Source: Paenibacillus_AB hodogayensis
GTDB lineage: Bacteria > Bacillota > Bacilli > Paenibacillales > NBRC-103111
NCBI RefSeq assembly: GCF_039536325.1
Contig: NZ_BAAAYO010000002.1
Coordinates: forward strand, 620,001-684,000
Length of the DNA: 64,000 bases
Direction: 5' to 3'
In this document: piece by piece, positions 19,599-28,483 of the stretch
Numbering within the stretch: the stretch's first letter is position 1
How the letters are laid out: the number at the start of each line of letters is the position of its first letter
Position numbers and translations under genes: made by a program
The notes under the pieces: model-generated
What the model saw: the letters and a program-made list of their open reading frames with translations, nothing else
What the model was told of the DNA's origin: nothing
Database searches by the model: none

Positions 19599-20198
19599 TC
19601 AATCATTATCAATTTTCAACGAGTGCACCCAAAGACCTATTAAACGATTATCTTCTGAAATTCCTAATTGTTTTGGAGAAACAAGATCTTTTGACTGAAA
19701 TTGCAGATGCAAAAAACCATCTGCTTCAATAAAGTTTTTGGGTATTTTCACTTTAAGTTCTTGTTGAATTTCCGGCTCAACACTTATCTCCTGAAGTAAC
19801 TTTTGATTAATAAAAATATTTATTTTTCTTGGGCCTTGCTTAGAAAAGGCTGTTGCATTTATAGTTAAAACCTGATCGGCATTTATTGCATCTTTATTCA
19901 TAACAAAGAATACGTTAGCCCATTCACCATCAGTCCACGTGCCCCACTCCTCCATATGCGACCATCCAGTACCGAGAAATTTAATACTTTCCTTGCCACT
20001 TAACCCACTTCCAAAATCAACGGTTTCCCCAGTTGTATAATCTAATGCATCATTACCAGACCATTCAACCAGTTCTTTTTCAATGTAATATAGACGGTAT
20101 GCATGGCTTACATTGGGATTTATTGACCAGAAAAGTACCTGCAAATACCAAACAATCAGGCATACAGAGAATGCATAAAAAGATGTCTTTCTTATCAA
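19599..20198 (-). CDS. Membrane-anchored extracytoplasmic protein, DUF7024-like
   Basis: 199 residues from TTG 20198, chosen because AGGAGG lies seven bases upstream and 11 bases after the preceding stop; a longer frame would overlap the upstream gene. One N-terminal transmembrane helix is followed by an outer beta-rich domain with FLGTGWSHMEEWGTWTDGEW and a C-terminal LIGLWVHSLKI. The GWSxxExWGTWTDG pattern resembles the DUF7024 domain of some phosphoglycerol-transferase-like proteins. It is probably an accessory to the preceding GT-C enzyme. The exact function is unknown. Confidence 0.6.
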   Translation of the reverse strand: MIRKTSFYAFSVCLIVWYLQVLFWSINPNVSHAYRLYYIEKELVEWSGNDALDYTTGETVDFGSGLSGKESIKFLGTGWSHMEEWGTWTDGEWANVFFVMNKDAINADQVLTINATAFSKQGPRKINIFINQKLLQEISVEPEIQQELKVKIPKNFIEADGFLHLQFQSKDLVSPKQLGISEDNRLIGLWVHSLKIDND

Positions 20199-20209
20199 TT
20201 TAAATCCTC

Positions 20210-21325
20210 CTAAGGTGCAAGCGGTTGTGTTAAATACCACATAAACAAAAGTAGAATATTGAGAGCTCCCAATAAAATTATTAATAACCATTTGTATTTA
20301 TTGAATCTACTGATGTAATCATTAACAGCTAAGACCAGTACTACTGATCCAATGATATATCTTGGTACTGTTTCGAGGCCTGAAATCATTGGGATTAGCA
20401 TAATGAAAGCACCGAATAATCCTTCAGAATAATGTTTCTTTCTAACCAAATATAACGAACCAATAAACCCAAAAATCCCCAAAACTAATAAATAACGATC
20501 TGAAATACTACCTACTAAGCCCCTAAAAACTGATATGGATACATTACTATAAATGTCACTCAATACAGTTTGAGTATTTTTAAACGCTAATGGATCACCA
20601 ATGTAAAAATATAAAAAAGTCATATATAAAAACAGTCCAGAGGGAACTAATAATAAAGAAAGCAACTTTTTTTCATTTTTAAGAACATTTACTAGAAATT
20701 CTCGTGGTTTTTCACCCTTTCTCTGGCTTTCCAAGAACATCTTAAATATTAATGGTATTAAAATAACAACCCCCAAAGGTCTCGTAAAGGATAATAGTGC
20801 ACCAATAATCCCCGACATAATCCATCTTTTTTGCTCTAAAAAATAAAAAGACAGTATCACTAGCAATATAAATAGAGAATCTGTACTCAATGCAGAGAAA
20901 TAAAAAGAATATGGACCTAAGGCTATCAACAATATGGCTGTAGTTGCACTAATTTTACCTCTTGTTAAGGAAACGTATCGATAAGTATAATATAAAGCTA
21001 CTGTCAGGAAAGCTGTTGAGAGAACTGCTCCAGCTTGGTTAGTCGAAAGGTTGCTTATTTTAACTAACCCAGTCACTAACAAAGGATACAAAGAAAAAAA
21101 AGCCGAATTAGCTGTAATTCCTTCCTCAGTAGTCGGTTCCTTTAAATATCCGTTTTCAATAACGCTAGCATACCATCCTGAGTGTCCTTGATTTAAAATA
21201 TCAAAAATCGACATATGTGAATCATGAATAGAACTCCATATATATCCTGAAACCAAATATATTCCCTTTGACAATAACATTACTGCACATGCTAAGTAAA
21301 AAACCATTAATTTTTCCGACCGCAA
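20210..21325 (-). CDS. PIG-V-like GT-C mannosyltransferase candidate
   Basis: 371 residues and about nine hydrophobic segments. The first outer loop reads LNQGHSGWYASVIENGY, which matches the PIG-V pattern xxWDSxWYxxIAxxGY, and FYFSALSTDSLFILLVILSF plus LLSFTRPLGVVIL match the second conserved block. The Asp of the WDS motif appears to be His. GT-C enzymes use polyprenyl-phosphate sugars as donors outside the membrane. The gene sits at the end of the manC operon and 11 bases before the DUF7024-like gene. Confidence 0.68.
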   Translation of the reverse strand: MRSEKLMVFYLACAVMLLSKGIYLVSGYIWSSIHDSHMSIFDILNQGHSGWYASVIENGYLKEPTTEEGITANSAFFSLYPLLVTGLVKISNLSTNQAGAVLSTAFLTVALYYTYRYVSLTRGKISATTAILLIALGPYSFYFSALSTDSLFILLVILSFYFLEQKRWIMSGIIGALLSFTRPLGVVILIPLIFKMFLESQRKGEKPREFLVNVLKNEKKLLSLLLVPSGLFLYMTFLYFYIGDPLAFKNTQTVLSDIYSNVSISVFRGLVGSISDRYLLVLGIFGFIGSLYLVRKKHYSEGLFGAFIMLIPMISGLETVPRYIIGSVVLVLAVNDYISRFNKYKWLLIILLGALNILLLFMWYLTQPLAP

Positions 21326-21386
21326 TTTCGCTCATTCCCTCATAACTCATATATTAGATTAATTAAATTAATTATTTAATATAACA

Positions 21387-22577
21387 TCACACTTTTTCAC
21401 GGGAGACTACTTCGATTACATGGACATACTTCTCTTTAATCACGTTCCAATCATAGTTTTGAGTCGCGTATTTATATCCATTAACTCCAAGTCGGCTGGA
21501 TAATGCCGGTTCTTGAATAAGCAGTTCTAAACAAGCTTTAAACTCTTCATAATCGGTATAAAATAAGCCGGAATTTCCCCTCTCACAGTGGCCTCGTAAC
21601 ACATCGCAATGTCCGTTAACCAATACTGTCTTCTTCATCAAAAAACTTTCAAGTACTACCATTGACAAGCTTTCATATTTTGACGGCATTACCAAGCATT
21701 CAGCATTCGAGATTGCTGCGAATTTATCTTCTTCAGAGACAAATCCGAGTGAAACGATGTCAGGATGAACCGGAATATCCATTACTGATTTACCAATTAA
21801 CAAAAGTTTTACCTTTGTTTTTCTTTCAACTTTATATTTTAAGAAGAACTCAAACATTTCCTTGCAGCCCTTCGATTCGTCTATTCTTCCCACATATACG
21901 ATATAAGGTGATTCAATATGGTATTTTTCTAGAAATTCGTGATAAGACAATTCCACTTGGGGTGTGTACGCTCCTACACCTACAATTTCGCTTGATCTAT
22001 TCGATTGGGGAGATATTCGATCAATCAATTGCTTTTCTTCATGTGTATTATACAAAATAAATCTTGGCAAATAAAAAAGCGACTTGTATGATTTTAAATA
22101 AATCGGAGGCTCATCATGTGCCGTCGGAATCAAAACCGCCTTTTCCGGGACAACTTGCAGCCCAAAGAATGTTGTATAGTATAAGTAAGTAAAAAAGAAT
22201 ATTGCACTATACTCATTTTTGTGTTTGCCCAAAAAATCAAGCAAGTCGTTGCACTCGGGCCCCTGAAGCCTTATCCATTCCATTTCAGAAAAAAATGTAC
22301 TAGTTTCAACATCTCGAAACAACTTTTCCGAAAACTGATTAAATCTCTTTACATCCCTTGTTTTAGAAGAGAACCGGCGAACTGTTACGTTATTTATGAT
22401 TTCAATATCCGTTTCATAAAAATCTTCCCAAGTCATATAATCGAGCGCTTTAGTGGTGAGAATATCAACATCAAACTCATCGGCCAGAAGTTCCGCAATT
22501 AGCCTACAGTGATATTCAGCCCCTCCATTCACTTCCAAGCCGTATCTTTGAACCACAAAAGCTACTCTTTGCTTCAT
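21387..22577 (-). CDS. Glycosyltransferase family 4
   Basis: 396 residues. N-terminal VQRYGLEVNGGAEYHCRLIA and C-terminal VYVGRIDESKGCKEMFEFF with MPSKYESLSMVVLESFL form the two Rossmann domains of a GT4 retaining enzyme. It is closely similar in layout to the GT4 at 23650, so the two may have arisen by duplication. It starts 17 bases after the upstream gene. The donor sugar is unknown; manC in the same operon makes GDP-mannose a reasonable candidate. Confidence 0.88.
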   Translation of the reverse strand: MKQRVAFVVQRYGLEVNGGAEYHCRLIAELLADEFDVDILTTKALDYMTWEDFYETDIEIINNVTVRRFSSKTRDVKRFNQFSEKLFRDVETSTFFSEMEWIRLQGPECNDLLDFLGKHKNEYSAIFFFTYLYYTTFFGLQVVPEKAVLIPTAHDEPPIYLKSYKSLFYLPRFILYNTHEEKQLIDRISPQSNRSSEIVGVGAYTPQVELSYHEFLEKYHIESPYIVYVGRIDESKGCKEMFEFFLKYKVERKTKVKLLLIGKSVMDIPVHPDIVSLGFVSEEDKFAAISNAECLVMPSKYESLSMVVLESFLMKKTVLVNGHCDVLRGHCERGNSGLFYTDYEEFKACLELLIQEPALSSRLGVNGYKYATQNYDWNVIKEKYVHVIEVVSREKV

Positions 22578-22594
22578 GACTTTATTACGTCCCC

Positions 22595-23653
22595 CTATAT
22601 TATTCCGACGATTTGTTCGATATAAGTCCTAAACATTAGCTTTGTATGATCCTTAGAGAAATGTTGGAGACGCTCCTCTCGATTTACTTTTAGTCGATAC
22701 CCAAGCTTATCATCTTTCAGAACCAAATCGATTAATTCCGCTGCATACATATAATCTTTTTCTAATAGAAGCAAGCCCGCATTCGATAATGTTTCTCCGA
22801 CGGCACTACTCTTGAAAGCTACAATCGGCAAATCGAATTTCATTGCTTCTAGAAGAGGCACGCAAAACCCTTCATGTTCACTCATACATAAGAATAAATC
22901 CGCAGTTCGATAATATGCTAGAATGTGTTCGAAAGGCAAATGCCCGGTAATTACTACATCTTGAAGCTGTAATGAATCGATCAAACGTGTCAATTCATCA
23001 TAATAACGCTCTAATCCATGATATGAACCTACCAAAGTCAATCTAGATTTCGGATTAATATATTTTTTGTAGTAAAAAAAAGCCTTTATAATATCATCTT
23101 GTTTCTTATTTGGAGCAATTCTTCCGACAAATACGATATTCACCCAATCATCTGAGAATTTGTTTATGATTCCGCGATCTGGTTGTAAATCGTAATCCTC
23201 GAAATTAATAATGATGGGAACAACTTGCGTATTTTTATACCCATATTGATTCAATTCCTGACTGTTATATTCGGAAACTGCCATAGAGAAATCAAAAAGT
23301 GAAGAAAGTCTCTCCAGTTGATTTCTCCCCTGCTCGCAAAGCATCCGACTAACTCCACTGTATCCTTTAAAAAAATGTGGTGGAGTAATATTGTGATAAT
23401 AGACTATTTTTTTCGAGGTGAAACGGTGCAAAACCTCCGCAACCTCACTCCCAGTCGACATATGATAAATTACCGGTTGATCACTCGGGCAATCCATAAA
23501 ATGTTTTGCATGTTTTGACATTTTCGGTTGGATATTTTGAGCGTATATATTCGACGTTATCCCCATATCTCGAAGAACTTTCATCATATTCACCGCTGAA
23601 TTGCTGACAGCATCTCCATAACTGATTGTCGGCAATAGCTGGTTTATCATCAT
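22595..23653 (-). CDS. Glycosyltransferase family 4
   Basis: 352 residues. It has NQLLPTISYGDAVSNSAVNM at the start, VFVGRIAPNKKQDDIIKAFF in the donor domain, and CMSEHEGFCVPLLEAMKFDL, the ExxxxxxLEA acid motif of GT4. Its ATG overlaps the stop of the upstream GT4 by four bases (ATGA), which indicates translational coupling. Confidence 0.9.
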   Translation of the reverse strand: MMINQLLPTISYGDAVSNSAVNMMKVLRDMGITSNIYAQNIQPKMSKHAKHFMDCPSDQPVIYHMSTGSEVAEVLHRFTSKKIVYYHNITPPHFFKGYSGVSRMLCEQGRNQLERLSSLFDFSMAVSEYNSQELNQYGYKNTQVVPIIINFEDYDLQPDRGIINKFSDDWVNIVFVGRIAPNKKQDDIIKAFFYYKKYINPKSRLTLVGSYHGLERYYDELTRLIDSLQLQDVVITGHLPFEHILAYYRTADLFLCMSEHEGFCVPLLEAMKFDLPIVAFKSSAVGETLSNAGLLLLEKDYMYAAELIDLVLKDDKLGYRLKVNREERLQHFSKDHTKLMFRTYIEQIVGII

Positions 23654-24849
23654 TTTGCTTCACCATCCATACAAGCTTCAATAAAACGTTGATAGTTCTC
23701 TATAACACAGTCCCATGTAAAGTTGGATTGGACAAAGCTATATCCGTTGTTCCCTAAAGCATCTCCTAAGTTTAAATGAGTCAAAAGTAAATCTAAACAG
23801 GCTTCGAATTCATCGTATTGACAAAAATATAGTCCCCCGTTTGACTGTTCGACGAAACGCTTCGTAACCTCACACTTCTCATAGACGAGTACAGGTCGCT
23901 TCGCTTGCCAGCTTTCCATAATGACTAATGAGAAACTTTCAAACGACGAGGGATTGCAAAGAACTTGTGCTGCTCCATAGGCATTGTATTTATCTTCTTC
24001 CGTCACAAAGCCTAGATCATAAATGTCATCTTCAGAATGGTAAGAACGATCCCCACCTCCTCCTCCAATCAGCACAAGCTTTAGCGTAGAATTCGGGCGA
24101 TTTATTTTGTATCGATTAAAAAAATCCACTAAAATGTCAACGTTTTTTCCATCATCTCTTCTTCCCGCGTATAAAATAAATGGATATGGAATTTTATATT
24201 TCTCGCGAAACTGTCCGGGGATAGGCTTAAAGTCCGTTACACCCAAACCGATTACCTTCTGATGAACACATCCGAAATTGTAGTGGGCAGCAGCCCACTC
24301 TTGTTCTGCAATCGAATTAAAAATGATTCCTTTAACTCGTGAATATACTTCTTTAAATCTAGTAAAGTATGCGTAGCTTTCATCATGGAAAGCCGGGAAT
24401 AGAATCGCTTTATCGTATACTTGTTGAACTCCATGGTACGTAGTACCGAACATATACGGTGTAAAAATAAATGCGTCGAATTGTTCTTTATGCCCCAGTA
24501 AATATTTTTCAAGATCAGGACTGTTCACCGATTCAGCAAGATAAGCGTCCTCTTCATTAAGAGACACGCTAATATTCTTCATTAATTTGGCATTTATCGA
24601 ATCGAATAGCTGGACGTTTCTTTTCCTTACAGAGAAACGGAGTACATGAACACCATTAATGATTTCCAGTCCAGGTTTATGATAATCTACATTCCAATCA
24701 CTGTGAAACTGTTTTACACATGTCGTGAGAACGTATACTTCCACTCCGGATTGTCTAAGTCGCTCCGATAGATTTCTGCATGCAGATTCAGTCCCGCCGG
24801 AAATATTCGCTCCATACCAAGGGGTCACAAAGGCAATCTTTAAACCCAC
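23650..24849 (-). CDS. Glycosyltransferase family 4
   Basis: 399 residues. N-terminal TPWYGANISGGTESACRNLS and C-terminal LYAGRRDDGKNVDILVDFF with NPSSFESFSLVIMESWQ. It is a GT4 like the enzyme at 21387, with the same N-terminal plan (GGAE or GGTE, then CR and L). It is placed directly after the methyltransferase gene (18-base gap), inside the manC-wzm-wzt operon. Confidence 0.9.
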   Translation of the reverse strand: MGLKIAFVTPWYGANISGGTESACRNLSERLRQSGVEVYVLTTCVKQFHSDWNVDYHKPGLEIINGVHVLRFSVRKRNVQLFDSINAKLMKNISVSLNEEDAYLAESVNSPDLEKYLLGHKEQFDAFIFTPYMFGTTYHGVQQVYDKAILFPAFHDESYAYFTRFKEVYSRVKGIIFNSIAEQEWAAAHYNFGCVHQKVIGLGVTDFKPIPGQFREKYKIPYPFILYAGRRDDGKNVDILVDFFNRYKINRPNSTLKLVLIGGGGGDRSYHSEDDIYDLGFVTEEDKYNAYGAAQVLCNPSSFESFSLVIMESWQAKRPVLVYEKCEVTKRFVEQSNGGLYFCQYDEFEACLDLLLTHLNLGDALGNNGYSFVQSNFTWDCVIENYQRFIEACMDGEAK

Positions 24850-24867
24850 TTTACATTTTCACCCCCG

Positions 24868-26436
24868 TTATTTTTGAGAAGCGATGTAGTAGTCTTGGCA
24901 TCCGAAAATAATCCGGTTCCAGTGTTCAATCGTTTCATTAAAGAGATCTAGATTCCCAATAGGCAATCCATTAGCTTCCAATTTGGGCAGCTGTAAATAG
25001 GCGTCATTTGGAGACATGTAGTTTACTTCACTTTTTACAAACCCTGCTGTTTCGCAAATGAATTTTAATGTAAGTGGATGCACTGGCTTTATATGTGTTG
25101 GATCCATATAAAAGCTTTGTGTAAAAACTGACATCGTTTGAGGATTCGGTGTTTCTGCAATAAACCAGCCTGTCGGTTTCAACTTTTGATGCGATAGCTT
25201 GATGAGTTCTATAAGTTGCCCTGTACCTAAATGTTCAATAACATGGCTTAAAAAAATACCATCAACACTGCCATCATCCATAGTTCGAAGGTATTTAAGA
25301 ATATCGGATTGAATGATAGGAAACCCTCTTTCTTGACAAAACGAAACCATATCATCGTTGAGATCTACGGAGGTTACAAGAATTCCTTGCTCAAGGAGCA
25401 GCTCCGTGAATTCTCCTCGTCCACACCCCAAATCTAAAACCTTGGACCCATTGTTAAAATACTGTAGATAGTGCTTCTGTTTTTCTTTAATTTGCTCTCG
25501 GGTCCCTCTGTAATATTCCTCAAACAAAAAATAATCAAAATCCAGTGAATCTTCTTGCGACTCAGAATCGTTTGCCTCAACAGTTGGCAAAACAGACGTA
25601 CTTTGGAGCATGCTCACTTTTCGCACGTTCCTCTCTATTCGCCGAAGCCGCTCGGCAGATATACGAGCTGAGGATGTCCATTGGTTTGTTTGTTCCCGTA
25701 TTCCACGCAACTCGGAGCTGAGAACATCCGAAGAGCTGCGAAGTTCGTGAGCAATCCTTTCGTCATTCTGCTCTGTATTCATCCGAAGAACATCCAGCCG
25801 GTGATCACTGTCAAGGGCTTGCTCTGCCCATTGGTTTTGAAGCGACACCATTCGCTCTGTCATTTCATTATGAGCTTCTTGCAACTTCTGGGCCAGCTCT
25901 TCATTCGCTTCTTGCAACTTCTGGGTCAGCTCTTCATTCGCTTCTTCCAGTTTATCGATACGTTCAAAAAGGATTTCATACCGTTCAGTTTGTTGGTTAT
26001 TCTGTTCTCGCTCGGCCGCCACCTCCTGAAGCATTTCTTTAATATTTATACTTGCGGAGTCTTTGTTTCTTGAGTTTTCCATTTGCTTCATCAAATCAAC
26101 CATACTATTAAACATTCGTACGGCATTTGCATTAAAATCGATCTGTTTCTCTACAATGGGGCTAATATACCATCTAAGCATTTTTCTAATGACTTTCTTG
26201 AAGAATACAATAATTTTCCCAATAAATCTTCGATGCGAAAATATTGGGGAATCAGGGGAATAACCCCAAATGCGATTTAAGATATAATGATGTTCCTCAA
26301 TATCAGTAAAATTGTAAGAGCTCTCACGCGGCAACTCAAATGTTTCTTTCTTATAGCCACGATTGGACAAATTCGCTTTGATTTGACGCATTAGATCTTT
26401 GACATCAATTTCTTTATCGTTGAACTCAATCTTCAT
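24868..26436 (-). CDS. Coiled-coil SAM methyltransferase, probable glycan chain terminator
   Basis: 522 residues from ATG 26436 (AGGAA nine bases upstream; a GTG nine bases further up lacks spacing). A basic amphipathic stretch (about 70-95, RRFIGKIIVFFKKVIRKMLR) could touch the membrane. A long coiled coil follows (about 105-275) with an 11-residue repeat, and then a class I methyltransferase domain (VLDLGCGRGEFTELLLEQG, FLSHVIEHL). The order is reversed relative to E. coli WbdD, but the idea is the same: a capping enzyme with a helical spacer, encoded beside wzm/wzt. I infer that it methylates the end of the glycan. Confidence 0.75.
   Translation of the reverse strand: MKIEFNDKEIDVKDLMRQIKANLSNRGYKKETFELPRESSYNFTDIEEHHYILNRIWGYSPDSPIFSHRRFIGKIIVFFKKVIRKMLRWYISPIVEKQIDFNANAVRMFNSMVDLMKQMENSRNKDSASINIKEMLQEVAAEREQNNQQTERYEILFERIDKLEEANEELTQKLQEANEELAQKLQEAHNEMTERMVSLQNQWAEQALDSDHRLDVLRMNTEQNDERIAHELRSSSDVLSSELRGIREQTNQWTSSARISAERLRRIERNVRKVSMLQSTSVLPTVEANDSESQEDSLDFDYFLFEEYYRGTREQIKEKQKHYLQYFNNGSKVLDLGCGRGEFTELLLEQGILVTSVDLNDDMVSFCQERGFPIIQSDILKYLRTMDDGSVDGIFLSHVIEHLGTGQLIELIKLSHQKLKPTGWFIAETPNPQTMSVFTQSFYMDPTHIKPVHPLTLKFICETAGFVKSEVNYMSPNDAYLQLPKLEANGLPIGNLDLFNETIEHWNRIIFGCQDYYIASQK
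25875..25940 (-). repeat. 33-bp tandem duplication in the coiled-coil coding region
   Basis: Two adjacent 33-base units (25875-25907 and 25908-25940) differ at only one base. Each encodes 11 residues of the type EELxQKLQEAN/H, so the unit keeps both frame and helical phase. Confidence 0.9.
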
Positions 26437-26448
26437 TTTTTTCACTTC

Positions 26449-27678
26449 CTATCTGCTTTCATTGAAGACATGGAAAGTTGCACTTGAGGGTAAATAAATA
26501 GTACCGTCAAAAGCTGGCTCTTGACCTTTTATAACCTGGAAAGTAAATGCATGGTCCCACCAGTCGTAATTTTTTGAAATATGTGTTAGTCCCTCATGTA
26601 TTGCTGCGGTAACGCTATACGTTCCCATCCCTATATTTGCCGAAAGAGAAAACAAGACAATCACTTCTGTCCCATCTTCAACTTCACCTGCATTCACATT
26701 TAATTGGTAAGTGTTCGTTCCAAATATTGCGTTCCCTAAACGGTCCTTGATAACAAATCCGACTGTTGGATTAACAATTTTTCTACTGCATTGGAATGCG
26801 ATTCTGACTTGAATCCGTTCCCCTACCTGAATCGCATGAACTAGGCGATCATTCTTGTCAACGATATCTACCTTCGTGATTGTTAATTCTCCACTGCCCG
26901 AGCGTGTATTGATCCGATTGTTTTCTCCAACACTTTGAGTAATACTGTATTCAACTTCACGAAGAGCAACAACTGCGTTATAGTAGTCTAGTACAGCCTC
27001 TGGCGTCCCTTCTTTAACCAATACACCCTGATCGAGTAAAATAGCTCTATCACACAAATTTTTGATTGCACCGGGATCATGAGAAACGAAAAGCAATGTA
27101 GTTCCTTCTTCTCTAAATTTTTTAATCCGATCAAAGCATTTATGCTGAAAATAAACGTCTCCTACTGAAAGTGCTTCATCCACAATCAGGATATCCGGCC
27201 TAATTGCGGTAGCCGTTGCAAAGGCAAGTCTTACGGACATCCCGCTCGAATAAGTCCGAAGTGGTTGATTGACATAATCACCAATTTCAGCAAACGCCTC
27301 AATTTCTGGTATTAATCGATCAATTTTTTCATTATCTACCCCTGTTAATTGCAAAGACATCCTGATGTTTTGAATACCTGTAAAATCAGGATGAAAGCCC
27401 ATGCCTAATTCGAGCAATGCAGCAATGCTGCCGCTAGTAGAAAAACTTCCTTCAGAAGGAGGCAATACACCAGTAAGAATTTTTAGAAGTGTACTTTTTC
27501 CAGCTCCATTATGGCCAATGATTCCTAAAGATTCCCCTTCCCCCACCTCAAACGTTAAGTTCCTCAGAACCCACTTTTCCCGATGCATTTTTTTTGCAAT
27601 AACCCATTCTATGACTCTCGCAAAAGCCCCATTAAAAACTTTGTACTTTTTCCCAACATTATCGAGTTTTATTCTCAT
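26449..27678 (-). CDS. wzt: ABC-transporter ATPase with C-terminal carbohydrate-binding domain
   Basis: 409 residues. ATPase domain (1-235): Walker A GHNGAGKSTLLK, signature YSSGMSVRLAFA, Walker B ILIVDEALSVGD and the switch FVSHDPGAIKNL. The remaining 170 residues form a Wzt C-terminal beta-sandwich (VGERIQVRIAFQ, PTVGFVIKDRLGNAIFGTN). In O9a-type systems this domain recognises the methylated chain end and so couples termination to export. The neighbouring methyltransferase fits that model. ATG overlaps the wzm stop by four bases. Confidence 0.94.
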   Translation of the reverse strand: MRIKLDNVGKKYKVFNGAFARVIEWVIAKKMHREKWVLRNLTFEVGEGESLGIIGHNGAGKSTLLKILTGVLPPSEGSFSTSGSIAALLELGMGFHPDFTGIQNIRMSLQLTGVDNEKIDRLIPEIEAFAEIGDYVNQPLRTYSSGMSVRLAFATATAIRPDILIVDEALSVGDVYFQHKCFDRIKKFREEGTTLLFVSHDPGAIKNLCDRAILLDQGVLVKEGTPEAVLDYYNAVVALREVEYSITQSVGENNRINTRSGSGELTITKVDIVDKNDRLVHAIQVGERIQVRIAFQCSRKIVNPTVGFVIKDRLGNAIFGTNTYQLNVNAGEVEDGTEVIVLFSLSANIGMGTYSVTAAIHEGLTHISKNYDWWDHAFTFQVIKGQEPAFDGTIYLPSSATFHVFNESR

Positions 27679-28460
27679 AGTTCATCAACCATTTCTTTCC
27701 CTAGCTTTTTAAAAGCAATGAATCCAACAAATAAACATACGATACCAATCACAAAAGCGCTTAAAAAAGCACCTAAACCCGGCATTGTTTTCTGCAAATA
27801 GAGATTTTGATACCCTTCTATGATTGGCGCTAAAATGTTTAATGAAAAAAGTGCCCTTATTTTATCCGGGAGTATTTGAATGGAATAGACGATCGGTGTA
27901 AGCCAAAACCAAAACTGAAGAACAATCCCCATAACCTGTCCAGCATCTCTAAAAAACACATTAATCGATCCGACAAAAACACCCAGACCTACTGCAATAA
28001 ATTGCTGTGCAATTAACAGAGGGATAACTCCTAATATTTCAACCCCTGGAGGCCTTCCAATAATAAAAAGAAATACCAAAAAAATCACGTACATTATTAT
28101 GAAATTAATAGTAGTAGACAATAAAACGAAAATAGGGAGTGTACCTTTAGGAAAACTCACTTTCTTAATAATATTACTGTTATCTAAAAACACCGTCATT
28201 GTCCGTTGAAGTGTTTCAGTAAAATACTGCCAAGGTATCAAACCTGCACATAAGTATATACTATATGCTAGCGTATCATCGACTCCAGGCAATCTCGATT
28301 TCATCACTTGTGAAAAAATAACCGTATACACGATAATAGTGGCAAGTGGATTTAGCACGGCCCAACTTGAACCTAATATCGAGTTAAGATAACGAGACTT
28401 GAAATCACGCCTGACCATTCCTAGAATAAAGTTGCGATAATTCCAGATTGCGTGTATCAT
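27675..28460 (-). CDS. wzm: ABC-2 type polysaccharide export permease
   Basis: 261 residues with six hydrophobic segments; RDFKSRYLNSILGSSWAVLNP near the N-terminus is typical of Wzm/TagG permeases, as is LQFWFWLTPIVY in the fifth segment. Together with Wzt it moves a polyprenyl-pyrophosphate-linked glycan across the membrane. It is the second gene of the operon, 23 bases after manC. Confidence 0.94.
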   Translation of the reverse strand: MIHAIWNYRNFILGMVRRDFKSRYLNSILGSSWAVLNPLATIIVYTVIFSQVMKSRLPGVDDTLAYSIYLCAGLIPWQYFTETLQRTMTVFLDNSNIIKKVSFPKGTLPIFVLLSTTINFIIMYVIFLVFLFIIGRPPGVEILGVIPLLIAQQFIAVGLGVFVGSINVFFRDAGQVMGIVLQFWFWLTPIVYSIQILPDKIRALFSLNILAPIIEGYQNLYLQKTMPGLGAFLSAFVIGIVCLFVGFIAFKKLGKEMVDEL

Positions 28461-28483
28461 AGCTTCCTCACTTTCCGACTTTC

